Below the pieces are notes generated by a model. The model was given only the letters and a program-made list of their open reading frames with translations. It made no database searches and was not told the origin of the DNA. From the NCBI RefSeq assembly GCF_000153025.1, contig NZ_CH672432.1, positions 199,186 through 263,185 on the forward strand: a stretch of 64,000 nt of DNA, written 5' to 3'. The translations under genes were made by a program, and so were the position numbers. This document shows, piece by piece, positions 1-8,444 of this stretch. Source of the DNA: Marinomonas sp. MED121 (GTDB lineage: Bacteria > Pseudomonadota > Gammaproteobacteria > Pseudomonadales > Marinomonadaceae). Every line of letters starts with the position of its first letter. Position 1 is the stretch's first letter.

Positions 1-56
1 CAAATTCAGATCATTGGAAATAGAAAAGATAAAAGCAGATTGTGTGGATAATCGAA

Positions 57-90
57 AGTGTCATTAAAAATTAGCTTCCTTAATGACACT
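57..90. terminator. Hairpin downstream of the acetyltransferase gene
   Basis: The 11-base arm AGTGTCATTAA (57-67) is perfectly complementary to TTAATGACACT (80-90), with a 12-base loop. It follows the minus-strand acetyltransferase stop at 102. Only a short T run follows on that strand, so it may be a weak terminator or a mRNA 3'-end stabiliser. Confidence 0.45.
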
Positions 91-101
91 CTTGATTAGT
101 T

Positions 102-641
102 TTACTGGAGCTGGGAGTTGAAACTTTCAGTACTTAAATTGTATTTAGTAAAAGATTTGTGAAGTGAGTTCATGCCAAATTCAATGTCTGCTACGCCACC
201 ATTTGATTCAATTGCTTTTCTGGCCACCGTGTTTGATTTATCGACCTTGATACTAATACTCTCAATGTTAAGTTGCTTTAGCTTCTCTTTAGCCTGAATC
301 AGAGCTTGCTTGGTAATGCCTTGCTTTCTAAATCTAGGTGACACATCAAGTTCAATATTCCCTCTCTCAAGTGTTAATTGAGGCTTGTCAATATGATGTC
401 GAATTCTCAATACGGCTGTCACTTCATCAAATTCATTAATCAGCCAATAGTGATGACAGCAAATATCGCCAGAGTGACGACCTAAGGCACTGGCATCATC
501 CCGAAGTTGTTTAACGTAGGATTTGAACCCTTCACGTGAAGGAGCATATATTGCAGATAATTTTGGGTCTGTTAACTCAAAATCCTTATAAAAGCGTAAA
601 AATGAAGTCTCAAATAGACCAGTGGGGGATATAAATTCCAT
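102..641 (-). CDS. GNAT-family N-acetyltransferase
   Basis: Predicted 179-residue GNAT acetyltransferase, which would move an acetyl group from acetyl-CoA to an unknown amine. The central stretch IELDVSPRFRKQGITKQALI (about residues 96-115) has the beta4-alpha3 layout of the acetyl-CoA pyrophosphate loop, with R/Q-x-x-G/A-like RKQGIT. It is followed by a beta5 strand (ESISIKVDKSNTVARKAIESNGG) that ends in the usual N-x-x-A-x-x-x-x-x-x-x-G pattern. The ATG start has a good AAGGAGAATGAA ribosome site. It is an isolated gene in the minus direction. The substrate cannot be told from sequence. Confidence 0.75.
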   Translation of the reverse strand: MEFISPTGLFETSFLRFYKDFELTDPKLSAIYAPSREGFKSYVKQLRDDASALGRHSGDICCHHYWLINEFDEVTAVLRIRHHIDKPQLTLERGNIELDVSPRFRKQGITKQALIQAKEKLKQLNIESISIKVDKSNTVARKAIESNGGVADIEFGMNSLHKSFTKYNLSTESFNSQLQ

Positions 642-814
642 TTCATTCTCCTTGACGATATCGCTTTTTAATCAGAACCAGAAAATTAATATAGACCTAA
701 AAATAGAATTTGGCAGCGTTTTAATGAATTTTGCAAAAAGAATCACTATCTATAAAAAACCTCTAAATTATTAAGATTTAAAGGCTTCTTCTTTAGTTAT
801 AAAGTTGCTTCTCG

Positions 815-1402
815 TTATTCCTTGAGTACCATATCAATACACATAACCGCAGCCAGAATCAGTTTTCTAACATCGTGATCCGCTTCAATTTCTTCTGCAA
901 TTTCAAGTATGTAGTTATCAGCACTTGAGAAAAGTTCTTGCCCTATCCCCGCCCATTTTTTAGAAACATGGGCAAACTCTTGATCACCCCGCTTAAAATA
1001 AAAGTCCCAGCCAGTCCATTTTCCGGATAAGGTACAAATTGACTCATCATTTTTATCAAGTACATCAAACCTGCCCCCGATTGATAAAAATTTCTGTTTG
1101 AAACCTCCAATCAAGTCATTGTTTTCATCACGCACCTCAACCTTTGATAAAAAGAATGATATGCCACGTGAGATACGCACTATTCTTTGTCCATCAGGCG
1201 TTTTAATTTGTATATCAAAAGGCGTCATTCTTTTGTAATCGGTAAATCGCAATAGCTTGGTAATCCAACCTAAATTTGGCTCACGGCACTCTAAGATTAA
1301 TTCGCCATTTTCAGGATCATAAATATCAAAGTTATTTGCCGCTTTAAATAAGCCAATATGTTCCTTTACTAAAAAGAGGTTTTTGTTGATTACCTGACTC
1401 AC
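815..1402 (-). CDS. Phospholipid scramblase / LURP-one-related family protein
   Basis: A 195-residue soluble-looking beta-rich protein. Features typical of the bacterial scramblase/LURP-one fold are the repeated strand pattern (NNFDIYDPENGELILECREP, KVEVRDENNDLIGGFKQKFL, RFDVLDKNDESICTLSGKW) and a hydrophobic C-terminal helix (DVRKLILAAVMCIDMVL). The biochemical role in bacteria is not established; scrambling activity should not be assumed. The start is GTG at 1402, preceded by AGGATGACATT. The long upstream gap (1403-1886) contains two LexA-like boxes, so SOS control is possible but not shown. Confidence 0.6.
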   Translation of the reverse strand: MSQVINKNLFLVKEHIGLFKAANNFDIYDPENGELILECREPNLGWITKLLRFTDYKRMTPFDIQIKTPDGQRIVRISRGISFFLSKVEVRDENNDLIGGFKQKFLSIGGRFDVLDKNDESICTLSGKWTGWDFYFKRGDQEFAHVSKKWAGIGQELFSSADNYILEIAEEIEADHDVRKLILAAVMCIDMVLKE

Positions 1403-1553
1403 AATGTCATCCTATTAAGATATAAAACACTAATTTATCATATTCATTAAGAGATTGATCTGGAATCTATTTCTAAGTTTTTTATCTTACTAACAGGCGC
1501 TTTTTTTAAGATAAACACTCGATCCAAACTTAAGAAAACTACGCAAACCATAA

Positions 1554-1573
1554 TGCTGTATATAAACACAGTA
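1554..1573. promoter_or_regulatory. LexA (SOS) box 1
   Basis: TGCTGTATATAAACACAGTA contains the perfect core CTGT-N8-ACAG (1556-1571) with an AT-rich spacer, very close to the gammaproteobacterial LexA consensus. It lies 150 bases upstream of the scramblase-like gene (start 1402). Which transcript it controls is unclear. Confidence 0.6.
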
Positions 1574-1700
1574 TATTGTGATTTTCATCTATGACTCAAA
1601 ATTGAATTAAAGCGAGGAAAAGATACCAATCAGTATGATTTTTGAGCAAAACCTTTGATTTAAATAGGTTTTGGTTAAGTTTTTACGGAGATCAAAATAA

Positions 1701-1720
1701 TACTGTATGTTTATACAGCA
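1701..1720. promoter_or_regulatory. LexA (SOS) box 2
   Basis: TACTGTATGTTTATACAGCA contains CTGT-N8-ACAG (1703-1718). It is a near inverted copy of box 1, 147 bases away, and the match extends to about 23 bases including flanking AATG/CATT. Two boxes close together usually mean tight LexA repression; the alternative is the terminal repeats of a small element. Confidence 0.6.
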
Positions 1721-1726
1721 TTATTA

Positions 1727-1780
1727 AAAAAGTCACCCCGCTCTAAAAAGCCACCTTGCCCTAAAAAGTCACCTTGCCAA
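1727..1780. repeat. Three tandem 18-bp repeats downstream of paaZ
   Basis: Units at 1727-1744, 1745-1762 and 1763-1780 share AAAAAGYCACCYYGC. Related TAAAAAGTTAMCGAC-type repeats lie upstream of paaA (7871-7950), so similar short repeats bracket the paaABCDEZ operon. Confidence 0.6.
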
Positions 1781-1886
1781 CGGAGCAACAAGCTTGAAGC
1801 CTAAGTTTAGACAAACTATGAATAAGCCCTCCCGCCCCAGCGTCTGGCTAACACGCCAGAGAATTAAGGCGAGAGTCGCAATTTCC

Positions 1887-3935
1887 TTAGTGAGTAGACA
1901 CCATATCCTTAGCCACTAGGGTTAATATGTCATAGCTAGCCACCAGCACATCTTCTTGATCGGTTACTTGAACATCCCAAACAACCACCCCTTGTGGTTT
2001 ACCATCTTTAGATTCCTTACCTTGGTCTATTTTACGCTTACAAGTAAGTCTTGCTCGTATTGTGGTACCAATAGGAACAGGTTCAATAAAGCGTAAATTA
2101 TCTAAACCATAGTTAGCTAAAACAGGACCAACACCTGGATCAACAAATAAGCCTGCAGCCGCTGACAAAACAAAATATCCATGGGCAATACGCTCACCAA
2201 ACTGAGATTCTTTTGCCGCAATATCATCAAAGTGCATATAAAAATGATCCCCCGACAAAGAACCAAAATTAACAATATCAGCTTCTGTAACCGTTCGCCT
2301 ATGGGTCAACAGGGATTCACCAATTCGTACCGATTCAAAACTACGTTTGAAAGGGTGAATATCTGTTTCAATCACTTTTGCTCCTCTTACATACTCCCCT
2401 GTCACGGCGGATAGCATGGTTGGAGAGCCTTGAATAGCAGCCTTTTGCATATAATGGTGAACAGCGCTGATACCAGCAAGTTCTTCTCCTCCACCAGCAC
2501 GACCAGGGCCACCATGCTTTAAAAAGGGTAAAGGCGAACCATGGCCTGTAGACTCAAGTGCCGCTTGTGCATCCAAAATATGCAGCCTACCGTGTAAAGC
2601 GGCCAAGCTTGGAATCATTTTTGCCGCAATCATGGGGTCTTTAGTGCACAAGGTGGTAACTAAACTGCCTTTACCTAAAGCGGCAATGGCCAATGCTTCT
2701 TCAATAGAATCATAAGGCATCATGGTGGCAACTGGGCCAAATGCTTCAACATCATGGGCAGCACAATGAGTAAGAGGTTGATGATTAACAAATAAATGAG
2801 GGGCAATAAAGGCCCCTTTTTCACAACCAATCCCTTTCGCGTTTGTCGCTTGAGAGTAAACAAGCTCACAGTTTTGACTTAATTCAGCAATTTTTGCTTT
2901 GACGTCTTCAAGCTGGTCGATAGATGCTAGCGCCCCCATTCTGACCTCTTTTGCATCTGGATCGCCATAGGTTACCTTGGCAAGCTTTTGACTCAACTTA
3001 TCTATAAGCTGTGGCATGATATCTCTAGGCACTATGATACGCCTGATTGCCGTACACTTTTGGCCAACTTTAGTGGTCATTTCTTTAAATACTTCACGTA
3101 CAAAAAGATCAATTTCAGCATCATCTAAACTGACATCAGGCGCTAAAATAGCCGCATTAAGAGAATCCGCTTCTGCATTAAAGGGAATCGATCGATTAAC
3201 CAGGTTTTCATGGTTTTTCAATAAACGCGCAGTGTGTGCTGAGCCTGTAAAGGTCACAACGTCCTGCTCAATAAGATGATCAAGCAAGTCCCCTGTACTA
3301 CCGATAATCAGTTGTAAGCTACCTTCTGGCAACAAACCTGATTCATGCATTAATCTCACCGTTGCTTCGGTAAGATAACTTGTCGCGCTAGCCGGTTTAA
3401 CCATGCATGGCATGCCCGCTAAGAAACAAGGTGCAAATTTTTCTAACATGCCCCATATAGGGAAATTAAAGGCATTAATATGGACTGCTACCCCTCCTTT
3501 AGGCACCAGTATATGGGTACCAGCAAAGTCATTATTTTTGCCTAAAGGCATCGCACTGTCTGCGTGAATTAAATTCCCCGACGGCAGTTGATTTCGCCCC
3601 ATACTGGCATAGGCAAATAAAGTTCCAAAGCCCCCTTCTATATCTATCCAGCTATCATTTCTGGTCGCGCCTGTTTCACGGGAAAGGCTATATAGTGACT
3701 CTTTATGTTCAAGCAAGTATTTGGCGAGATTTCTAAGACAAGTTGCCCTTTGTTGGAAATCCATTTGCATTAAAGCTTGTTGTCCCTGCTTTCTTGCATA
3801 CTGTGCTGCTTTATTAAAGTCTGGCACTTCCGCATGTGTCGCTCCGATCAAGTCACCATTGATAGCACTTTTTAACAATGTGTTTTGTGTTTCGCCTATC
3901 CATTGGCCCGTTAAAAAACTTTGGATTATCTTCAT
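1887..3935 (-). CDS. paaZ: PaaZ: bifunctional oxepin-CoA hydrolase / 3-oxo-5,6-dehydrosuberyl-CoA semialdehyde dehydrogenase
   Basis: Opens the oxepin-CoA ring formed from phenylacetyl-CoA and oxidises the resulting semialdehyde with NADP. It has 682 residues, matching the usual length of about 680. Domains in order are an aldehyde dehydrogenase (about 1-520), with the nucleotide-binding segment TFTGSAHTARLL and the catalytic cysteine in KVGQKCTAIRR, and a C-terminal MaoC-type hot-dog hydratase (about 535-682) with the catalytic Asp/His in SGDHFYMHFDD. The ATG at 3935 is chosen because AGAGG lies just upstream and the family N-terminus (MKIIQSFLTGQW) starts here; upstream in-frame residues are not family-like. 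It is the last gene of the paaABCDEZ operon. Confidence 0.95.
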   Translation of the reverse strand: MKIIQSFLTGQWIGETQNTLLKSAINGDLIGATHAEVPDFNKAAQYARKQGQQALMQMDFQQRATCLRNLAKYLLEHKESLYSLSRETGATRNDSWIDIEGGFGTLFAYASMGRNQLPSGNLIHADSAMPLGKNNDFAGTHILVPKGGVAVHINAFNFPIWGMLEKFAPCFLAGMPCMVKPASATSYLTEATVRLMHESGLLPEGSLQLIIGSTGDLLDHLIEQDVVTFTGSAHTARLLKNHENLVNRSIPFNAEADSLNAAILAPDVSLDDAEIDLFVREVFKEMTTKVGQKCTAIRRIIVPRDIMPQLIDKLSQKLAKVTYGDPDAKEVRMGALASIDQLEDVKAKIAELSQNCELVYSQATNAKGIGCEKGAFIAPHLFVNHQPLTHCAAHDVEAFGPVATMMPYDSIEEALAIAALGKGSLVTTLCTKDPMIAAKMIPSLAALHGRLHILDAQAALESTGHGSPLPFLKHGGPGRAGGGEELAGISAVHHYMQKAAIQGSPTMLSAVTGEYVRGAKVIETDIHPFKRSFESVRIGESLLTHRRTVTEADIVNFGSLSGDHFYMHFDDIAAKESQFGERIAHGYFVLSAAAGLFVDPGVGPVLANYGLDNLRFIEPVPIGTTIRARLTCKRKIDQGKESKDGKPQGVVVWDVQVTDQEDVLVASYDILTLVAKDMVSTH

Positions 3936-4036
3936 GAAAACCTCTGTGTCATTATTCTTCTGTTTATTCTTTAATTGTTTTTTGCGTATAACTAAAACAA
4001 GATTTATCTCGTTACTCATGGTGAGATTAAGATGTG

Positions 4037-5143
4037 CTAATGATCGTAACTAAGTACCACTTTGCTGCTAATTGGATAACATTGACATGAGAGTACATAC
4101 CCAGCTTCAACTTCGTAATCTTCAAGAGCAAAATTCACATCCATTTCCACTTCCCCCTCTAAGACCTTAGCCTTACAGGTAGAGCAGACGCCCGCCGTAC
4201 AGGAATAAGGTAAGTCAGCACCTATATCATTCCCCGCGTCTAATATCGTCTTATCGTTATGAGCCAATTCAAAGTCCATCTGCCTGCCATCATGGATAAC
4301 CGTGATTTCACTCATTTCAGTGGCTAAAGCAGATTGATTCGCCCTGTTAGCTTGTCGCATATCTTTTGCTTCTGACTCGGTGTGAAACAATTCAAAATGT
4401 ATCTTTTGATTATCAAGACCTAGCTCTTCAAGACTTTCGGCAACTTGCTCAGTCATGGATTGAGGCCCACAAATAAAAGCACCAGCAAGTTCATCTACTT
4501 TCATGAGTCGCTGTAAAAGCACTTGGCATTTATCCGCATCAATACGTCCGTTATAGAGGTTGATATCTTGTGTTTCACGGCTAAAAATGAAAACCAGATT
4601 AAACCTATCCATATAAGCATTCTTTAAGTCTTCTAGCTCATTACGAAACATAGCGCTGGCAGTCGAGCGATTACCGTACATAAGGGTGATGTGTGAGTTT
4701 TCATCTTTTTCTAAAGCGGTTTTAATAATCGACAAGATAGGTGTAATTCCACTCCCTGCAGCCACTGCAAGAAAATGTTTGGTCTTGGCTCTCTCTTGCT
4801 CTAGTGCTAAATCCAGACCTAAACCAAATCGCCCTTGCGGCGGCATTACCTCCAAACTATCACCCACTTTTAACCCATGGTTTGCATAACTAGAAAACAG
4901 GCCTTCAGGAACCTGTTTTATACCGATTCTTAATTGTTCATCATTCACACTTGAGCAAATAGAATAGGAGCGCCTAACATCTTGACCATGAATCTCTTTT
5001 TTAAAAACCAAATACTGTCCTTGTTGGTACTTAAATTTATGCTCTAATTCGTTTGGCACAGAAAAAGTGATGGACACAGCCTCCCGTGTCTCTCTTTGTA
5101 TCTTGTTGATGGTTAGCGGGTAAAATTTGTTCATAAGATTCAA
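4037..5143 (-). CDS. paaE: PaaE: 1,2-phenylacetyl-CoA epoxidase reductase subunit
   Basis: Passes electrons from NADPH to the diiron oxygenase PaaA. The order is typical of the family: an FAD domain with RSYSICSS, an NAD(P) domain with AAGSGITPILSI, and a C-terminal plant-type 2Fe-2S ferredoxin (CTAGVCSTCKAKV, then LSCQC). There are 368 residues from a TTG at 5143 preceded by GGATGAG; an ATG three codons in (5134) is possible but has poorer spacing. It sits between paaD (13-base gap) and paaZ (about 100-base gap). Confidence 0.94.
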   Translation of the reverse strand: MNLMNKFYPLTINKIQRETREAVSITFSVPNELEHKFKYQQGQYLVFKKEIHGQDVRRSYSICSSVNDEQLRIGIKQVPEGLFSSYANHGLKVGDSLEVMPPQGRFGLGLDLALEQERAKTKHFLAVAAGSGITPILSIIKTALEKDENSHITLMYGNRSTASAMFRNELEDLKNAYMDRFNLVFIFSRETQDINLYNGRIDADKCQVLLQRLMKVDELAGAFICGPQSMTEQVAESLEELGLDNQKIHFELFHTESEAKDMRQANRANQSALATEMSEITVIHDGRQMDFELAHNDKTILDAGNDIGADLPYSCTAGVCSTCKAKVLEGEVEMDVNFALEDYEVEAGYVLSCQCYPISSKVVLSYDH

Positions 5144-5156
5144 TACTCATCCAGTG

Positions 5157-5750
5157 TTAAATACACTTAAAATAATCAAAGGCTTCACGACAATCATTAC
5201 ATTGGTACAGGGCTTTACAGGCTGTTGAGCCAAATTCACTTAATAGTCTCGTATCTTGACTCTCACAGTGAGGACAAGGGATATCGCGATCAATGAGACT
5301 CGCTTTACTTACCATGCCTTTAGGTGGCGCTATACCCACTGCTTTTAATTTTTCACGACCCTCTTGGGTGATAAAGTCACTACTCCATGCAGGTGAAAGC
5401 GCCTGTTTGATGTTCACATTTTGATAACCCGCGCCCTCCATGGCCTCCATGATCAAATCATTGATAAGATCGGTGGCGGGACAACCAGAATAGGTTGGTG
5501 AAACAGCTAAGGTTATTTGCCTCATGTGTACGCTGATATGACGTACTATGCCTAAATCAAGAATACTGACACTTGGTATTTCAGGGTCTTGAACCTGACT
5601 TAACACCTGCCAGATTGCCTCTTTCTCATAGCTTGCTTGATACTTAAGATCACCCTGCAAATCTGTCACCAAAAGTTGGCCCGTCAAGTCCTCTTGATTA
5701 AAGCGACTTGGCGCCAAAGGTTTAGGACTAGGTTTACCAAACTTTCGCAT
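5157..5750 (-). CDS. paaD: PaaD: Fe-S maturation protein of the phenylacetyl-CoA epoxidase
   Basis: A MIP18/DUF59-family protein thought to help assemble metal centres in the PaaABCE complex. The DUF59 core is clear (QVQDPEIPSVSILDLGIVRHI, then YSGCPATDLINDLI with the conserved cysteine). The C-terminus has a four-cysteine zinc-ribbon-like motif (CPHCES...YQCNDC). At 197 residues it is about 30 longer than E. coli PaaD because of an N-terminal lead before the family core. The start at 5750 overlaps the end of paaC by 17 bases, suggesting translational coupling. Confidence 0.92.
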   Translation of the reverse strand: MRKFGKPSPKPLAPSRFNQEDLTGQLLVTDLQGDLKYQASYEKEAIWQVLSQVQDPEIPSVSILDLGIVRHISVHMRQITLAVSPTYSGCPATDLINDLIMEAMEGAGYQNVNIKQALSPAWSSDFITQEGREKLKAVGIAPPKGMVSKASLIDRDIPCPHCESQDTRLLSEFGSTACKALYQCNDCREAFDYFKCI

Positions 5751-6510
5751 CCGGATAAGCCCTCTGTAAATATTGCATTTCAGTCAAAATAAAACCCAAA
5801 CACTCAGTGTGCTCTCCTTGCTTGCCACCCATATACATCCAAGCTGCATAGTCAGGTCTATCTAGGGTGGCTTGAGTCAAGATTGTCTCAATAGAATGCT
5901 TCCAAAGTTGGCTAGTTTTACTGGCATCAGGTATTAATCCGTCCGTTTCAAGCATGTCATCAACCTCATCCTTGGATAGCAGCTCACCGGTAAAACGCCA
6001 TGCGTTATTTATGGCTGTTTGCATTTTTTCATGGCTAACGTCTGTCCCATCACCTAAACGAATGACCCATTGGCTGGAACGCCTTAAGTGATAAGAAACT
6101 TCCTTGACCGCTTTATCCGCAATCGACCTGATTCGCTCATCATTTGAATCCTGTAAAGATTCCAATGTCGCCAAATGCCAAGCATCAAAGAAAAATTGCC
6201 TAGTAATGGTGTCTGCAAAGTTGCCATTTTTTTGTTCAACCAAGAGAAAGTTATAAAATTCATGTGCATCTCGGCGAAACGCTAAATGATCAGGATTACG
6301 TTTTAAAGGGTCTAACTCACTGGCATATTCATACCAATTTCTTGCTTGCCCTATTAGGTCAAGTGCCACATTACTTATTGCTAACTCTTCTTCTAATGAA
6401 GGGGCATCGCCACATAGCTCACATAAGCGTTGAGATAAAATCAAATTAGAATCAGCAAGTCTCAGTAAATAATGAAACAGAGCGGTGGTTTGAGTGGTGT
6501 TAGAATTCAT
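5734..6510 (-). CDS. paaC: PaaC: structural subunit of 1,2-phenylacetyl-CoA epoxidase
   Basis: A ferritin-like helical subunit that scaffolds the catalytic PaaA subunit and lacks a full metal site itself. It has 258 residues. Family landmarks include LRLADSNLILSQRLCELCG near the N-terminus, EELAISNVALDLIGQARNWYEYA, and a C-terminal WMYMGGKQGEHTECLGFILTEMQ. The ATG at 6510 has AGAGGA just upstream and fits the E. coli length (about 248); the longer in-frame extension is not family-like. It starts 10 bases after the paaB stop and overlaps paaD. Confidence 0.94.
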   Translation of the reverse strand: MNSNTTQTTALFHYLLRLADSNLILSQRLCELCGDAPSLEEELAISNVALDLIGQARNWYEYASELDPLKRNPDHLAFRRDAHEFYNFLLVEQKNGNFADTITRQFFFDAWHLATLESLQDSNDERIRSIADKAVKEVSYHLRRSSQWVIRLGDGTDVSHEKMQTAINNAWRFTGELLSKDEVDDMLETDGLIPDASKTSQLWKHSIETILTQATLDRPDYAAWMYMGGKQGEHTECLGFILTEMQYLQRAYPDAKVW

Positions 6511-6520
6511 TATGCATCCT

Positions 6521-6802
6521 CTACATATGACCGACTTCGTCGGGTAGCTCATAAAAAGAAGCGTGGCGATATATTTTATCTTGAGAAGGATCAAATAAAG
6601 CCTCTTTATCATCCAAAGCAGATGCCGTAATCATTTTAGACGGCACGACCCAAATGCTGACACCCTCACAACGTCTGGTATAAAGCTCCCTAGCATTTTC
6701 CATTGCCATAGCATCATCAATGGCGTGAACACTGCCCACATGTTTATGATTAAGACCATGCTTACTTCGAACAAAGACTTCATATAATGGATATTCTGAC
6801 AT
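6521..6802 (-). CDS. paaB: PaaB: 1,2-phenylacetyl-CoA epoxidase subunit B
   Basis: A small 93-residue subunit that bridges the epoxidase heterodimers. The family start (YPLYEVFVRSKHGLNHKHVGS) and the RRCEGVSIWVVPS segment are clear. ATG at 6802 with AGGAGC upstream. It is tightly packed between paaA (12-base gap) and paaC (10-base gap). Confidence 0.95.
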   Translation of the reverse strand: MSEYPLYEVFVRSKHGLNHKHVGSVHAIDDAMAMENARELYTRRCEGVSIWVVPSKMITASALDDKEALFDPSQDKIYRHASFYELPDEVGHM

Positions 6803-6814
6803 CTTAAGCTCCTG

Positions 6815-7801
6815 TTAAATCGCTTCAATTTTGTGTTTATTGGCATAGGCAACGGCGGCTTCTCGCACCCAAGCACCTTGATCAATGGCATTCTTTCGTT
6901 TCGCTAATCGCTCTTGATTACAGGGCCCATTTCCCTTCAACACGGCATAAAACTCGTCCCAGTCAATATTGCCAAAATCATAATGACCCGTTTCTTCATT
7001 CCACTTTAGATCTGGATCAGGGACTGTACAGCCAAGGAACTCTAGTTGTGGGATAGTCTGATCAATGAACATTTGACGTAGTTCATCATTTGATTTGCGT
7101 TTGATCTTCCAGGCCAAGGATTGCTTTGAGTTGGGGGAATCATCATCTGTTGGGCCAAACATCATAAGAGAAGGCCACCACAATCGATTAATTGAATCCT
7201 GCACCATGGCTTTTTGCGCTTTGGTACCATGGCGCATTATGGTTAATAAAATCTCGTAGCCTTGGCGCTGGTGAAAGCTTTCTTCCTTGCAAATACGTAC
7301 CATAGCGCGGGAGTATGGCCCATATGAAGTTCGCTGTAATACCACCTGATTAACAATTGCGGCCCCATCAACTAACCAGCCAATGGCCCCCATATCAGTC
7401 CAATTTAGAGTGGGATAATTAAAAATACTGGAGTATTTAGCTTTACCTGAATGAAGCTTTTCTATTTCAGTATCTCGATCCGCGCCCAATGTTTCCATCG
7501 CACTGTACAAATAAAGACCGTGGCCAGCCTCATCTTGTATTTTTGCTAATAGCTGCAATTTACGCTTTAAAGTTGGCGCACGTGTTAGCCAATTCCCTTC
7601 GGGTAACATACCGACAATTTCAGAATGAGCGTGTTGAGAAATTTGTCGAATTAGGGTTTTTCTATAAGCATCTGGCATCCAGTTCTTAGCTTCAATTTTA
7701 ATCTCAGCATCTATTTTGGCCTGAAACTCACTCTCGTCCTTATTCATTTCATCGATACTTTTGACCTTTTTCACACCGGTCTCAACAAGCTGAGCGTACA
7801 T
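6815..7801 (-). CDS. paaA: PaaA: catalytic subunit of 1,2-phenylacetyl-CoA epoxidase
   Basis: A ferritin-like diiron oxygenase that adds one oxygen atom across the ring of phenylacetyl-CoA. It has 328 residues. Two carboxylate/histidine motifs of the diiron centre are seen in [20 protein letters not shown] and [15 protein letters not shown] (E-x-x-H type). The ATG at 7801 follows AGGAG at good spacing; an in-frame upstream start six codons earlier is less likely. It is the first gene of paaABCDEZ, preceded by a long AT-rich regulatory region. Confidence 0.96.
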   Translation of the reverse strand: MYAQLVETGVKKVKSIDEMNKDESEFQAKIDAEIKIEAKNWMPDAYRKTLIRQISQHAHSEIVGMLPEGNWLTRAPTLKRKLQLLAKIQDEAGHGLYLYSAMETLGADRDTEIEKLHSGKAKYSSIFNYPTLNWTDMGAIGWLVDGAAIVNQVVLQRTSYGPYSRAMVRICKEESFHQRQGYEILLTIMRHGTKAQKAMVQDSINRLWWPSLMMFGPTDDDSPNSKQSLAWKIKRKSNDELRQMFIDQTIPQLEFLGCTVPDPDLKWNEETGHYDFGNIDWDEFYAVLKGNGPCNQERLAKRKNAIDQGAWVREAAVAYANKHKIEAI

Positions 7802-7870
7802 AACTACTCCTGTATACAATTATCAAAACTTTTCCAAGTACCTAGTTAGAAGTACCTATTAGTTAGCTAC

Positions 7871-7950
7871 TAAAAAGTTAACGACTAAAAAGTTACCGAC
7901 AAAAACTTGTCTACTAAAAAGCTGTCTTCTATGCCTTCTAAAAAGTCACC
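7871..7950. repeat. Degenerate TAAAAAGTTAMCGAC repeats upstream of paaA
   Basis: Two clean 15-base copies (7871-7885, 7886-7900) are followed by looser copies with TAAAAAGCTG and TAAAAAGTCACC. The last resembles the 18-base repeats beyond paaZ (1727-1780). Confidence 0.5.
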
Positions 7951-8105
7951 TAAGATGAAGCAACTGATTTAAATTTAGTTAATACAAAGATAATATGACA
8001 CAACATACACATAAAACAACACAATAACGTATCATAAAACCTTCACTTCATATGAAAGCAAGATTTTTTATTGCTTAATCATTGTTTTAATTAAAATTAT
8101 TTAGA

Positions 8106-8163
8106 ACACATAAAAATTAAATTATTTTATCTTTATGTGTCACTTATCGCTTTTATGTGTACT
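8106..8163. promoter_or_regulatory. Candidate operator cluster (TTTATGTGTCA) for the paa regulon
   Basis: An inverted repeat ACACATAAA/TTTATGTGT (8106-8114 and 8132-8140) plus a third copy TTTATGTGTAC (8152-8162). A matching TTTATGTGTCAT lies at 16168-16179 in the paaF-paaY gap. PaaX is the only pathway regulator encoded in the cluster, so it is the likely ligand; this is inference. Confidence 0.45.
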
Positions 8164-8444
8164 GATATATTTTTACATGGCCAAAATTAAACGATTTGAA
8201 CCGTCAATAGTGGCCAGAGATTTTGATTAAAGGCAGGAGATACTAGGTGCTAACTAGCTGACATCAAGTCAGGAATAATTTACAAAAGTAGAGTCAAACA
8301 AGATTTGAGAAATAGCGACTTGTTCAAACGACTAGAAATAGCGACTTTGAATTGCTCTAAGGTCATTAAGGGATAAGGGCGCTAAAGGATAATTAGCTTT
8401 TCCGCCCTAACATAGAAAGAAGATTGGTTTAATAAAGAAAAATA

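Larger units (their letters stand above)
1403..1886. other. Intergenic region with SOS-like boxes and 18-bp tandem repeats
   Basis: No convincing gene. The gap holds two LexA-like palindromes (1554-1573 and 1701-1720), three tandem copies of an 18-base unit (1727-1780), and a small hairpin (TCTGGC/GCCAGA near 1840-1860) without a T run. A possible 31-codon minus-strand reading frame (ATG at about 1586, MKITIYCVYIQHYGLRSF...) lies between the boxes and overlaps the first. It has only a weak ribosome site and no recognised relative. Confidence 0.6.
7802..8444. promoter_or_regulatory. paaA upstream region with candidate PaaX operators
   Basis: 643 bases without a gene. From the paaA side it contains TAAAAAGTTAMCGAC-like repeats (7871-7950), then TTTATGTGT-type motifs in both directions at about 7994-8001 (GTGTCATA on the minus strand), 8007-8017, 8106-8115, 8132-8143 and 8152-8163. 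ACACATAAA (8106-8114) and TTTATGTGT (8132-8140) form a perfect 9-base inverted repeat. The same TTTATGTGTCA occurs upstream of paaF/paaY. The 14-base direct repeat AGAAATAGCGACTT occurs twice near 8307-8350. Confidence 0.55.
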
